A stretch of 7,598 bases of DNA from Clostridia bacterium (GCA_024404655.1 JAKSPR010000131.1:1-7598), one strand, 5' to 3'. Shown: positions 1 to 5,962, numbered from the stretch's first letter. The notes: generated by a model from the sequence alone, not told the origin. Translations and numbers: made by a program.

Positions 1-31
1 CTCTTTTCTCTGAATCATTCCGGCTTCTTCC

Positions 32-60
32 ATTGTAGCATATATACAGAGGAAAGTCAA
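32..60 (-). promoter_or_regulatory. Leftward sigma-A promoter firing off the left edge
   Basis: Read on the minus strand, there is a -35 box TTGACT (60-55), a 17-nt spacer and a -10 box TACAAT (37-32). This is close to the sigma-A consensus with ideal spacing. Transcription would start near position 25 and leave the window, so the gene it serves is not visible. An ATG at 33-31 opens a frame that stays open to the edge, but it overlaps the -10 box and so is unlikely to be the start. A second in-frame ATG at 18-16 would leave only a very short leader. Confidence 0.6.
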
Positions 61-159
61 CACTTTGGGGAGACGCCGCTGTCAGCGAAATTTTTGATTG
101 ATGATATTCCCAAATTCTGTTGGTTTCAGATGGTTTTTCGGCGTTATACCCGCAATGCC

Positions 160-187
160 TTGATAAATGGTATAATTTCAGTATAAT
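160..187 (+). promoter_or_regulatory. Orphan sigma-A-type promoter
   Basis: TTGATA (160-165), a 16-nt spacer and TATAAT (182-187) form a good vegetative promoter on the plus strand. The predicted start is near 194, about 400 nt before the first convincing gene, spoVT. A 7-bp inverted repeat (144-150 and 169-175) straddles the -35 box and could be an operator. The product could be a long leader for spoVT or a small RNA. AT-rich intergenic DNA can produce such matches by chance. Confidence 0.4.
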
Positions 188-481
188 TGGATATGGCAGT
201 ATCGGTCTGAATATCGAAGATTAGACGGAGTTTGAAACAACGGATTATAAGCAACAAAAGAAATACCGAAGCAATTTTTACAATTCGGTCATAAATATTG
301 GATATTGAATTATGAAGAAAGCCTCGCTGTTTTACCGATTATCAACTGTCAAGCGGTTTTTGTGTTTTCTTATGCGAAATCGTTTCTGCGAGGGAGGGAA
401 CGTTCAAATCTGAATTCTTTTCATCGCATCTCTTTTTCTGCTGCTTGTTTTTCTGCAAGTTATGTTAATTCTGTCTTTTCA

Positions 482-511
482 TGTATAAAACTTCTGTGGA
501 TGCAAACACTA
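482..511 (+). promoter_or_regulatory. Candidate sporulation-sigma (SigG/SigF-like) promoter of spoVT
   Basis: TGTATA (482-487), 17 nt and AACACTA (505-511) resemble the forespore consensus (about TGMATA and CATAMTA), matching 5 of 6 and 5 of 7 positions. It lies about 90 nt before the spoVT start. In Bacillus subtilis spoVT is transcribed by SigG, so a promoter of this type is expected. The match is imperfect and could be chance. Confidence 0.3.
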
Positions 512-600
512 ATCCCGCATAAAAAATGCAGACGATGCAGAAAAAAACAGCTTCCGCACCGTCTTTTGTGATTGCAAGTTCAGGAAAGGAATATTCCAAT

Positions 601-1170
601 ATGAAAGCAACAGGAATTGTCAGACGGATCGACGACTTAGGACGTGTCGTCATTCCGAAGGAAATCAGAAGAACCATGAGAATCCGTGAGGGTGACCCCT
701 TGGAAATCTATACAGACCGCGAAGGTGAGGTCATTTTCAAGAAATACTCGCCTATCGGGGAGCTGATGGATTTCGCGGCGCAGTATGCGGAGAGCCTTTA
801 CAAGACCTGCGGGCTGCCGGTAGCGGTCTGCGACCGGGACAGCGTAGTGGCAGCGGCGGGGATTCCGAAGAAGGAATATCTCGATAAAAAGCTGTCCCAG
901 AGCATGGACGAACTCATTGAAAAGCGTTCCCTTTACACGGCGGGAGGGAGCGGAAAAGACGAACACATCCGCCTGACCGAGGACGACCGACAGAATATGT
1001 TTACGGTCTGCGCCATGCCGATCTTCACGGAGGGTGATATCATCGGCTGCGTGGCGGCGGTCTCCCCGGAAGAAAACTTCCGGGAGCGCACGGAGAAGAG
1101 TGCTCTTGAAACCGAGGTCAAGCTCATCCAGACCGCGGCGGCCTTTCTCGGCAGACAGCTGGAAAGCTGA
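601..1170 (+). CDS. spoVT: Stage V sporulation protein T (AbrB-type transcriptional regulator)
   Basis: This is a DNA-binding regulator of forespore gene expression. The 189-residue product starts MKATGIVRRIDDLGRVVIPK, the classic swapped-hairpin AbrB/SpoVT DNA-binding domain (about residues 1-50: dimerising beta strands with the IPKEIRR motif and a GDPLEIY turn). Residues 55-185 form the GAF-like sensor domain typical of SpoVT. The length is slightly above the 178 residues of the B. subtilis protein. The ATG at 601 is chosen because AGGAAAGGA lies just upstream and the domain begins at the first residue. An in-frame ATG at 526 would add 25 residues with no SD support. No strong terminator follows, and the next unit has its own promoter 27 nt downstream. 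SpoVT persists in some non-sporulating clostridia, so it indicates lineage more than proven sporulation. Confidence 0.95.
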   Translation: MKATGIVRRIDDLGRVVIPKEIRRTMRIREGDPLEIYTDREGEVIFKKYSPIGELMDFAAQYAESLYKTCGLPVAVCDRDSVVAAAGIPKKEYLDKKLSQSMDELIEKRSLYTAGGSGKDEHIRLTEDDRQNMFTVCAMPIFTEGDIIGCVAAVSPEENFRERTEKSALETEVKLIQTAAAFLGRQLES

Positions 1171-1196
1171 CGGGAAAATGCCCTCCGGCACGGCTC

Positions 1197-1225
1197 TTGA
1201 CAATGGGAACAATATCTGTTACAAT
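1197..1225 (+). promoter_or_regulatory. Near-consensus sigma-A promoter of the SLOG gene pair
   Basis: A perfect TTGACA (1197-1202), an exact 17-nt spacer and TACAAT (1220-1225) give one of the clearest promoters in the window. The predicted start near 1232 gives a leader of about 35 nt ending in the SD at 1254-1260. It separates this pair transcriptionally from spoVT. Confidence 0.8.
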
Positions 1226-1253
1226 ATGGAAAGAACAGATATTCTCACAGGAT

Positions 1254-1260
1254 GGGAGGT
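1254..1260 (+). promoter_or_regulatory. Ribosome-binding site deciding the SLOG gene start
   Basis: GGGAGGT lies 6 nt before the ATG at 1267. The upstream in-frame ATG at 1252 overlaps this SD and has none of its own, so 1267 is the start. Confidence 0.8.
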
Positions 1261-1266
1261 GCCGGG

Positions 1267-1911
1267 ATGGCAGAGGATCAATTCAAGACGTTTCATCCAA
1301 TAACCGAAGAGGAGGAGCGGATGCTCGCCGGTCAGCGCGGGCAGGCGTGCTTTTTTACGGGACACAGGGATATCCCCGGAAATCAGCAGCAGTCCCTTGC
1401 GGAGCTGCTCGTAAGAGAGGTCGAATCCCTCATTTATCAGGGCTATACCGTGTTTATCAGCGGTGCTGCCAGAGGTTTTGATCTGATGGCTGCTGCGGCG
1501 GTACTGCAGCAGAAACGGTACCATTCCCAGATCAGGCTCGTCCTTGCGATCCCCTGTCCCGGACAGAGCCGCGGATGGCCTGCAGAGGATGCGCAGCTCT
1601 ATGATATGATCTGTGCAAGGGGAGAGGTATTCCTACTCTCGGAGAACTATACCCGCGGCTGTATGCAGAAGCGCAACCGGTTCCTTGTGGATCACGCAGT
1701 GACAGGCGTTGCCTATTATAACGGTGAGACGATCTCCGGAACCGGACAGACCCTGCGTTATGCCGAAAAAAAGCATGTTCCCGTCATCAATCTCGCACCG
1801 CTTCTGCATACGCCCGCAAGAGGACTTACGCGGGAGCCGGATGCAGTCGATGAGGATGTCCTGTGCGCCGATGCTGATTTTGACGCCGAGGATCCGATTG
1901 AGGAGTCGTGA
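1267..1911 (+). CDS. SLOG-family (DUF1273/YpsA-like) putative nucleotide-binding protein
   Basis: The 214-residue protein has a Rossmann-like SLOG core. It shows FTGHR (residues 30-34), a glycine-rich loop SGAARGFD (65-72), IPCPGQ (95-100) with W104, and the family block around YTRGCMQKRNRFLVDHA (128-144), followed by GTGQTLRYA (158-166). This order is diagnostic of the PF06908/DUF1273 family. SLOG proteins are thought to bind nucleotides or nucleotide-derived ligands, but the role of this branch is unknown. The last 25 residues (about 190-214) are strongly acidic and probably disordered. The gene has its own promoter and overlaps the next gene by 4 nt, so the two are probably co-translated. 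There is no defence or toxin gene nearby to suggest a role. Confidence 0.88.
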   Translation: MAEDQFKTFHPITEEEERMLAGQRGQACFFTGHRDIPGNQQQSLAELLVREVESLIYQGYTVFISGAARGFDLMAAAAVLQQKRYHSQIRLVLAIPCPGQSRGWPAEDAQLYDMICARGEVFLLSENYTRGCMQKRNRFLVDHAVTGVAYYNGETISGTGQTLRYAEKKHVPVINLAPLLHTPARGLTREPDAVDEDVLCADADFDAEDPIEES

Positions 1912-2150
1912 CACAAGACCACAGCGATCCCCGTTTGAAAAAACTCTTTTCCCGGGCGGCCGAGGCCCACGGGACCGATGAGGCTGCGCTCTATGCGGAA
2001 CTGCAAAGCCTATGCGATACCGTTCGCAGGACCGATCCCTCTTTTCCGAAGACCCCGGAGCAGCTGATCACAGCGCTGCTTCTCCGGCTGAAATCTGCGG
2101 AAATCCCGGAAGCGGGAGAAAAGGAAAGAGAAAAGACAAAAAAACAATAG
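1908..2150 (+). CDS. Small hypothetical protein translationally coupled to the SLOG gene
   Basis: This is an 80-residue protein I do not recognise. It starts with GTG in a GTGA overlap with the SLOG stop codon (1908-1911). The SD-like GAGGAG at 1900-1905 is unusually close, so translation probably depends on coupling. The body (residues 7-65) looks helical, with leucine- and alanine-rich segments and a central block of aspartate, proline and lysine. The last 15 residues alternate Lys and Glu and are likely disordered. There is no signal peptide, membrane segment or cysteine motif. A bidirectional terminator begins 13 nt after the stop, marking this as the last gene of the unit. The coupling and the clean end of the unit support a real gene, perhaps a partner of the SLOG protein. 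The function is unknown. Confidence 0.62.
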   Translation: MTQDHSDPRLKKLFSRAAEAHGTDEAALYAELQSLCDTVRRTDPSFPKTPEQLITALLLRLKSAEIPEAGEKEREKTKKQ

Positions 2151-2162
2151 AACCGATAAAAA

Positions 2163-2208
2163 TTCGCCCTGTCAGACGGAATCTGCCTGACAGGGCGAAA
2201 CTGTTTTT
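2163..2208. terminator. Bidirectional intrinsic terminator between convergent units
   Basis: A perfect 13-bp inverted repeat, TTCGCCCTGTCAG (2163-2175) and CTGACAGGGCGAA (2187-2199), has an 11-nt loop. On the plus strand a T run follows at 2204-2208. On the minus strand the complement of 2158-2162 gives five Ts directly after the stem. It therefore ends both the SLOG pair and the methyltransferase gene. Confidence 0.9.
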
Positions 2209-2214
2209 GGGGGC

Positions 2215-3606
2215 TCAGATGAGATTTTTCAGGGCGGGCACATCATCGGGTGTACAGATGACGGCGCCGTACTTTCCGGCAAGAGCGGTATAAACCTCCG
2301 TCGGCATATCCGCATGGGGGCAGATACCGGCACAGCTGCCGCAGATACGGAGGGCGGATTCCAGAGCCGCGGGATCCTTTACATAGAGGATCACGGGCAT
2401 GGGACAGACTTCCTGCACAGCATCCAGCGCCATCGGCAGAGCATCAACTTCATTGACATCCTCTGCGATCATGGAGAGGAACAGAATCTCGGCATCCTCA
2501 TCGGCGGCATCGAGTGCGGCGGAACCGATGCTCTCATAGTCTTCATCGTCCAGCGCCTCCCGGACGTCCTCGTTTTCGGGGGTCAGAGGGTAAATGACGA
2601 TATCTTCCTCCGTGGGATCGACGGTGTTCATGCGTCCCGCAAGGAGATGCGCTTCGGGCATAGGAGTAAGGGGCGCACACAGCGCATCCGGGGAAAGGGT
2701 TTTACGCATGACGCGGATGTGCTCCGGCGTGGTGCCGCAGCATCCGCCGAGAATACGCGCGCCGGCAGACAGTACTTCCGTCATCTGACGGGCAAATTCC
2801 TCCGGCCCGCAGGGATAGGAGGTCACGCCGTTTTCCGTCACGGGAAGTCCCGCATTGGGGCTGACGGAGACCGGAACCGCCGCCGCTTTCACAAGACCGG
2901 GTACGATTTTCTTCATCTTGTCCGGACCGAGGGAGCAGTTGAGACCCATGGCATCCACACCGAGAGCGGAGAGGATCACGGCAGCAGCGTCTGCTCCCGT
3001 TCCTGTGAGCATCCGTCCCTGCTCGCTGAATACCACGGTGGAGATCACGGGAAGCTCCGGTGCGATCTCCTTTGCCGCGAGAACTGCGGCTTTGGCTTCG
3101 GCAATGTCGTTCATCGTCTCTACCGCCACAAGATCAACTCCCGCTTCCGCAGCAGCTTTCACCGATGCGGAAAAGGCTGCAATGGCTTTCTCTACGGTGA
3201 GATCACCAAGCGGCGCCATCAGTCTGCCTGTCGGACCGATATCAAGGGCGACAAAGTGCGGCTCTTTTGCATAGGGACTCTTGTCCGGTTCCGCTTCAAA
3301 GCGGGCAATGGCTTCTTTTGCAGCCGTGATCGCCGCTCTGACAAGCGCATCTGCCGTTACGTCTCCGCCGTCGGGATATTTCAGCCCGTTCACGCCGAAA
3401 GTGTTGGCGCAGAGGATGTTCGCTCCGGCATTCAGATATGCCAGATGGATCTTTATCAGCGCATCGGGATGGGATAAGCTCCACATTTCGGATGCCTCAC
3501 CCGCAGAAAGTCCCGCTGCCTGTAACTGCGTTCCCATGCCGCCGTCAAAAAACAGAACACGTTCTTCAAGAATCGCCCGGAAATCCCGGTGCTTATCGTT
3601 GTTCAT
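2215..3606 (-). CDS. Homocysteine S-methyltransferase with a short MetH-like C-terminal extension
   Basis: The 463-residue product carries a full homocysteine-binding TIM barrel (about residues 8-305), as in the N-terminus of cobalamin-dependent methionine synthase (MetH). The substrate loop DGGMGTQLQ (21-29), the strand LDIGPTGRL and the Zn(II)/homocysteine ligands Cys224 (GLNCS) and Cys289-Cys290 (GGCCGT) are all present, so catalysis on homocysteine is plausible. Residues about 330-463 resemble part of the following pterin-binding domain of MetH (DEDYESIGSAALDAA, then VILYVKDP, then KYGAVICTPDD). They are far too short for a complete domain, and no cobalamin-binding domain follows. The methyl donor is thus unclear: a separate corrinoid protein, methyl-THF or S-methylmethionine. 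A good SD (AGGAAC, complement of 3616-3621) precedes the ATG at 3606. The gene ends at the bidirectional terminator. Any promoter must lie in the repeat-rich gap upstream, and none is clear. Confidence 0.88.
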   Translation of the reverse strand: MNNDKHRDFRAILEERVLFFDGGMGTQLQAAGLSAGEASEMWSLSHPDALIKIHLAYLNAGANILCANTFGVNGLKYPDGGDVTADALVRAAITAAKEAIARFEAEPDKSPYAKEPHFVALDIGPTGRLMAPLGDLTVEKAIAAFSASVKAAAEAGVDLVAVETMNDIAEAKAAVLAAKEIAPELPVISTVVFSEQGRMLTGTGADAAAVILSALGVDAMGLNCSLGPDKMKKIVPGLVKAAAVPVSVSPNAGLPVTENGVTSYPCGPEEFARQMTEVLSAGARILGGCCGTTPEHIRVMRKTLSPDALCAPLTPMPEAHLLAGRMNTVDPTEEDIVIYPLTPENEDVREALDDEDYESIGSAALDAADEDAEILFLSMIAEDVNEVDALPMALDAVQEVCPMPVILYVKDPAALESALRICGSCAGICPHADMPTEVYTALAGKYGAVICTPDDVPALKNLI

Positions 3607-3687
3607 AGGTCAAAAGTTCCTTTCAGGAAAAATAAGATATTTGCCGGATCGGGGTGTGCCGAAAATCAGTTTTATCAATAAATTCCC

Positions 3688-3759
3688 ACGCTTCGCCCGC
3701 GGCGCACAATTCGCCGCCTGCACACAATCTGCCACCGGAGTACGCTTCGCCTTTGGCGA
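3688..3759. repeat. Imperfect 18-nt tandem repeat, four units
   Basis: Units begin at 3688, 3706, 3724 and 3742. Each starts AC and most carry a TTCGCC or CTGCC core at the same offset. The 10-mer ACGCTTCGCC occurs in the first and fourth units, exactly 54 nt apart. The two phase-shifted copies at 3703-3720 and 3721-3738 match at 13 of 18 bases. The last unit runs into a hairpin (TTCGCC, TTT, GGCGAA at 3746-3760). It may be an interspersed intergenic element or the relic of a coding repeat, since 18 nt equals six codons. Confidence 0.6.
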
Positions 3760-3863
3760 ATCGAAAGAATCCTTTCCATACTTCCGGCTTCCGCCGTTCT
3801 CAGCCAAGGAGTGGGGGCAAAGGGGGGAATATGAAACCTGATATCCGCACAAAGAAAATTCGT

Positions 3864-3912
3864 GGGAATGGGGGAGAAACTTCGGCGTCTGAGATGGTTC
3901 TCCCCCATTCCC
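3864..3912 (-). terminator. 15-bp inverted repeat, possible terminator of the VOC gene
   Basis: GGGAATGGGGGAGAA (3864-3878) and its exact reverse complement (3898-3912) flank a 19-nt loop. On the minus strand the stem follows the VOC stop codon by about 37 nt. The downstream T tract is weak (AATTTTC a few nt past the stem). A strong RNA hairpin is certain in sequence terms. Its role as a terminator, as a processing site or as part of a mobile or repetitive element is not. Confidence 0.45.
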
Positions 3913-3949
3913 CCATGATGAATCTCAATCCATCATAAACAGATCATTT

Positions 3950-4348
3950 TCAGTCACACATGCCGGGGGTATAATTGACCTCGACAATAATGTCCTCAAA
4001 GGCAATCGCACGGACTTCACCGGCACCGGTGGGATTCGACGGCTCGTACTGAATGGTGTAGCCGTCAGCTTTCAGCTTCGCAACAATGTCGTCCAGCTCT
4101 TCACGGGAGGACGCAAAGAAGCAGACATGCACAAGACCGGAACGGTTCGGCTCTTTGGGCTGGTCGACCATGCTCGGCTTGGTCATCAGCTCCAGCCATG
4201 CACCGTTGCCGACGGTCATAATGTAGGAATAATAACCGTTTTCCGGCTCATTCCAGGTCTTTAAGACCTCAGCGCCGAAATAGTCGTGGAAGAAGTTCTT
4301 AGCTCCTTCCAGATCTTTGACAAGAATACCGATGTTTGCAATTCTCAT
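3950..4348 (-). CDS. VOC-superfamily (glyoxalase/lactoylglutathione lyase-like) protein
   Basis: The 132-residue product has the two beta-alpha-beta-beta-beta modules of the vicinal oxygen chelate fold: residues 1-55 (MRIANIGILVKDLEGAKNFF, ending WLELM) and 70-126 (GLVHVCFF, ending IIVEVNY). Length and layout match small glyoxalase I-like enzymes. Of the four usual metal ligands, Glu53, His74 and Glu123 are in place, but the first position is Asn5 where glyoxalase I has His5. Metal binding and activity are therefore uncertain, and the substrate cannot be assigned. The start at 4348 is chosen because GAGGAA lies 6 nt before it and the fold begins at residue 2. Longer in-frame starts would run back through intergenic hairpins. 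It lies 150 nt downstream of the importer ATPase gene on the same strand, so read-through is possible. Confidence 0.82.
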   Translation of the reverse strand: MRIANIGILVKDLEGAKNFFHDYFGAEVLKTWNEPENGYYSYIMTVGNGAWLELMTKPSMVDQPKEPNRSGLVHVCFFASSREELDDIVAKLKADGYTIQYEPSNPTGAGEVRAIAFEDIIVEVNYTPGMCD

Positions 4349-4354
4349 GATCAT

Positions 4355-4360
4355 TTCCTC
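4355..4360 (-). promoter_or_regulatory. Ribosome-binding site deciding the VOC gene start
   Basis: Read on the minus strand this is GAGGAA, 6 nt before the ATG at 4348. The ATG immediately after the SD (4354-4352) is too close to be used. Confidence 0.7.
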
Positions 4361-4363
4361 ATG

Positions 4364-4443
4364 GCTTTCGCTTTGCGAAAGCGTCCTTTCTTTTGGGAAT
4401 TGGGGCTGGTTTTGCGAAGCAAAATCGTCGTCGTAAGACGGCG
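4364..4443. repeat. Cluster of three small perfect or near-perfect hairpins
   Basis: Three hairpins stand in a row: GCTTTCGC-TTT-GCGAAAGC (4364-4382), TTTTGC-GAA-GCAAAA (4410-4424) and a 7-bp stem with a GTAA loop and one G-T pair (4426-4443). The first two share a GCGAA/TTCGC core with the hairpin at 3743-3763. The first lies 3 nt upstream of the VOC gene SD, so in the mRNA it would sit beside the ribosome-binding site. They may be REP-like elements or mRNA-stabilising structures. Confidence 0.55.
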
Positions 4444-4462
4444 AAGGCCACAAAACCTTTAT

Positions 4463-4490
4463 GGGCTGTCGAACATAAGTGAGACAGCCC
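4463..4490 (-). terminator. Hairpin after the ABC importer operon, possible weak terminator
   Basis: An 8-bp perfect stem, GGGCTGTC (4463-4470) and GACAGCCC (4483-4490), has a 12-nt loop. It begins 8 nt after the ATPase stop on the minus strand. The downstream sequence is only mildly T-rich (a TTTT after seven other bases), so termination may be partial. Confidence 0.4.
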
Positions 4491-4498
4491 GTATTTCC

Positions 4499-5281
4499 TC
4501 ACTTTGATGATTCAGTTTCCGGGGTTTGACCGGGCTTCACCGCTGCTTCCTCAATGACAGTGCGCAGGAATCGGCGGGTGGCCTCTTCTTTGGGGTTCTC
4601 AAAAAATTCTTTTGCGGGAGCATCTTCCACAACCACACCGTTTTCCATGAAGATGACACGGTTGGCGACGTTGCGGGCAAAGCTCATTTCGTGGGTGACG
4701 ACCACCATCGTGACCCCTTCGGAGGCCAGCTTCGCGATGGTGTTCAGTACTTCCCGCGTCAGTTCCGGGTCAAGGGCCGAAGTGGGCTCGTCAAATAAGA
4801 TGACGTCCGGGCGGAACGCGATGGAACGGGCAATGGCGACACGCTGCTGCTGACCGCCGGAGAGCTGCTCCGGATAGTAATCGGCACGGTGGAGCATGCC
4901 GACCTTGCCGAGCATTTCGTCCGCAATGGCGTTTGCTTCCTTTTTGTCCATTTTCCGGGCGGTCACAAGACCTTCCAGTACATTCTGACGCACCGTCATG
5001 TTGCGGAACAGATTGAAATTCTGGAAGACATAGCCGATCTTCATGCGCAGAGCGCGGATCTCGCTGCGCTTCACTTTGGTGATGTCTTTCTCAAAGTCAC
5101 CGAAGCGTATTGTTCCGCTGTCAGCGCTTTCAAGAAAGCTGATGCAGCGGAGCAGCGTGGTTTTGCCCGAACCGCTGCTGCCGAGGACCGCAATGACCTC
5201 ACCCTGATCGACACGGAAGTCGATGCCTTTCAGAACCTTGTTGGTTCCGTAGCTGCAGTGCAGATTTTTTACTTCAAGCAT
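4499..5281 (-). CDS. Polar amino acid (cystine-type) ABC importer ATPase
   Basis: This 260-residue ATPase energises the importer encoded with it, at the inner face of the membrane. All motifs are intact: Walker A GSSGSGKT (34-41), Q-loop Gln87 (YVFQNFNLF), signature LSGGQQQR (140-147), Walker B VILFDEP (160-166, catalytic Glu165), D-loop SALD (168-171) and switch His197 (VVTHEMSFA). The closest familiar relatives are GlnQ and TcyC/TcyN-type polar amino acid transport ATPases, in which the HEMSFA(R) block is typical. A GGAGG SD (complement of 5288-5292) precedes the ATG, and only 12 nt separate it from the permease stop, so it is the last importer gene of the operon. A hydrophilic tail of about 20 residues (241-260) is slightly longer than usual. 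Confidence 0.95.
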   Translation of the reverse strand: MLEVKNLHCSYGTNKVLKGIDFRVDQGEVIAVLGSSGSGKTTLLRCISFLESADSGTIRFGDFEKDITKVKRSEIRALRMKIGYVFQNFNLFRNMTVRQNVLEGLVTARKMDKKEANAIADEMLGKVGMLHRADYYPEQLSGGQQQRVAIARSIAFRPDVILFDEPTSALDPELTREVLNTIAKLASEGVTMVVVTHEMSFARNVANRVIFMENGVVVEDAPAKEFFENPKEEATRRFLRTVIEEAAVKPGQTPETESSK

Positions 5282-5293
5282 AGGCGGCCTCCG

Positions 5294-5962
5294 TTAGTTC
5301 TTCGTCTTCCATGTCATCTTCTTTTCAAGATAACTCTGCAGCGCGGACAGGATCGTGTTCAGCATCAGATAGACAAACGCAACTTCACAGTACAGGGCAA
5401 AGGGCTCAAAGTTGGCAGAGGCGATCTGCTGTGCCACTTTGAACATTTCCACCACAGTGATGCTGGCGGCAAGGGAGGAGTCTTTCGTCAGACCGATCAG
5501 AGAGCCGAACAGCGTGGGGAATGCAACTTTTGCAGCCTGCGGGAGAACAATGCGTGTCATGATCTGAAAATAGTTCAGACCGATCATGTATCCGGCTTCC
5601 ACCTGTCCCTTCGGGACAGATTCAATGGAGGCGCGGATGGTTTCCGACATATATGCCGCATAGTTGAGCGAAAAGGCGATGACGGCAGAGGGAAAAGCGC
5701 TCAGCGTGATGCCGAGGGAGGGCAGACCGAAGAAGATGATATACATCTGCACGATCAGAGGTGTACCGCGGAACAGCCATACATAGAACCGCACGAACTG
5801 TTTCAGTCCCCGGATGTTCAGAACCTGAACAAGGGCGAGGATCAGAGCCAGCACCAGACTGATGGCGTAAATGCAGACGGTCAGAGGAATCGTGACCTTG
5901 ACACAGTAGAGAAGCAGCTTCGGCAGGGAGGAGATCAGGATCTCCAGGATTCTTGTGCTCAT
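5294..5962 (-). CDS. Polar amino acid (cystine-type) ABC importer permease
   Basis: This is a 222-residue integral membrane protein of the His/Glu/Gln/Arg/opine permease family (PF00528). Hydrophobic segments fall near residues 15-47, 66-84, 88-107, 146-160 and 185-208. Family blocks are RGTPLIVQMY (65-74), AYMSETIRASIESVPKGQ (103-120) and the EAA loop EAGYMIGLNYFQIMTRIVLP (122-141), which docks on the ATPase. It is the only permease gene here, so the channel is probably a homodimer, as in TcyB-type cystine importers. It follows the binding-protein gene after 17 nt. Its SD is poor (AAGAA), which suggests translation depends on the upstream gene. Confidence 0.94.
   Translation of the reverse strand: MSTRILEILISSLPKLLLYCVKVTIPLTVCIYAISLVLALILALVQVLNIRGLKQFVRFYVWLFRGTPLIVQMYIIFFGLPSLGITLSAFPSAVIAFSLNYAAYMSETIRASIESVPKGQVEAGYMIGLNYFQIMTRIVLPQAAKVAFPTLFGSLIGLTKDSSLAASITVVEMFKVAQQIASANFEPFALYCEVAFVYLMLNTILSALQSYLEKKMTWKTKN

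Larger units (their letters stand above)
61..600. other. 540-nt region upstream of spoVT without a convincing gene
   Basis: This stretch is more AT-rich than the genes that follow. Its open frames are short and lack ribosome-binding sites. An example is a 33-codon frame at 312-413 on the plus strand with no SD sequence. The region contains an orphan rightward promoter-like pair (160-187), a 7-bp inverted repeat TTATACC/GGTATAA (144-150 and 169-175) overlapping that pair, and a 6-bp hairpin ACCGAA/TTCGGT (265-270 and 284-289). A candidate sporulation promoter lies at 482-511. It may be a long spoVT leader, a small RNA locus or simply a spacer. Confidence 0.5.
3607..3949. other. Repeat-rich intergenic region between the methyltransferase and VOC genes
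   Basis: These 343 nt hold no convincing gene. From left to right they contain the methyltransferase SD, an imperfect 18-nt tandem repeat (3688-3759), a small hairpin (3743-3763), G runs at 3814-3826 and a 15-bp inverted repeat (3864-3912). A 6-bp hairpin ATGATG/CATCAT (3915-3920 and 3931-3936) follows. Short open frames on both strands cross it but lack SDs and domain-like sequence. The methyltransferase promoter presumably lies here. The best minus-strand candidate, near 3634-3662, is weak. Confidence 0.6.

Noticed and set aside
1..33. Partial minus-strand gene starting at the ATG at 33-31
   Set aside because: The codon overlaps the -10 box of the promoter and only 11 codons are visible, so no coding call can be supported.
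312..413. 33-codon frame starting MKKASLF upstream of spoVT
   Set aside because: There is no ribosome-binding site, no recognisable domain, and the length is within chance expectation.
526..600. Upstream in-frame ATG that would extend SpoVT by 25 residues
   Set aside because: It has no SD, and the extension adds nothing found in SpoVT. The ATG at 601 has a good SD and starts the AbrB fold at residue 1.
2314..3477. Long plus-strand open frame of 387 codons opposite the methyltransferase gene
   Set aside because: It is antisense to a gene with intact family motifs, lacks domain-like sequence and is rich in His, Arg and Gly as expected of an antisense shadow of a moderate-GC gene.
3688..3759. 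CRISPR array
   Set aside because: The 18-nt units are directly adjacent, diverged and without spacers, and no cas gene is present.
3814..3876. G-quadruplex from G runs on the plus strand
   Set aside because: The runs at 3814-3826 and 3864-3874 are separated by about 37 nt, too far for a canonical four-tract fold, and the second set is better explained by the inverted repeat.
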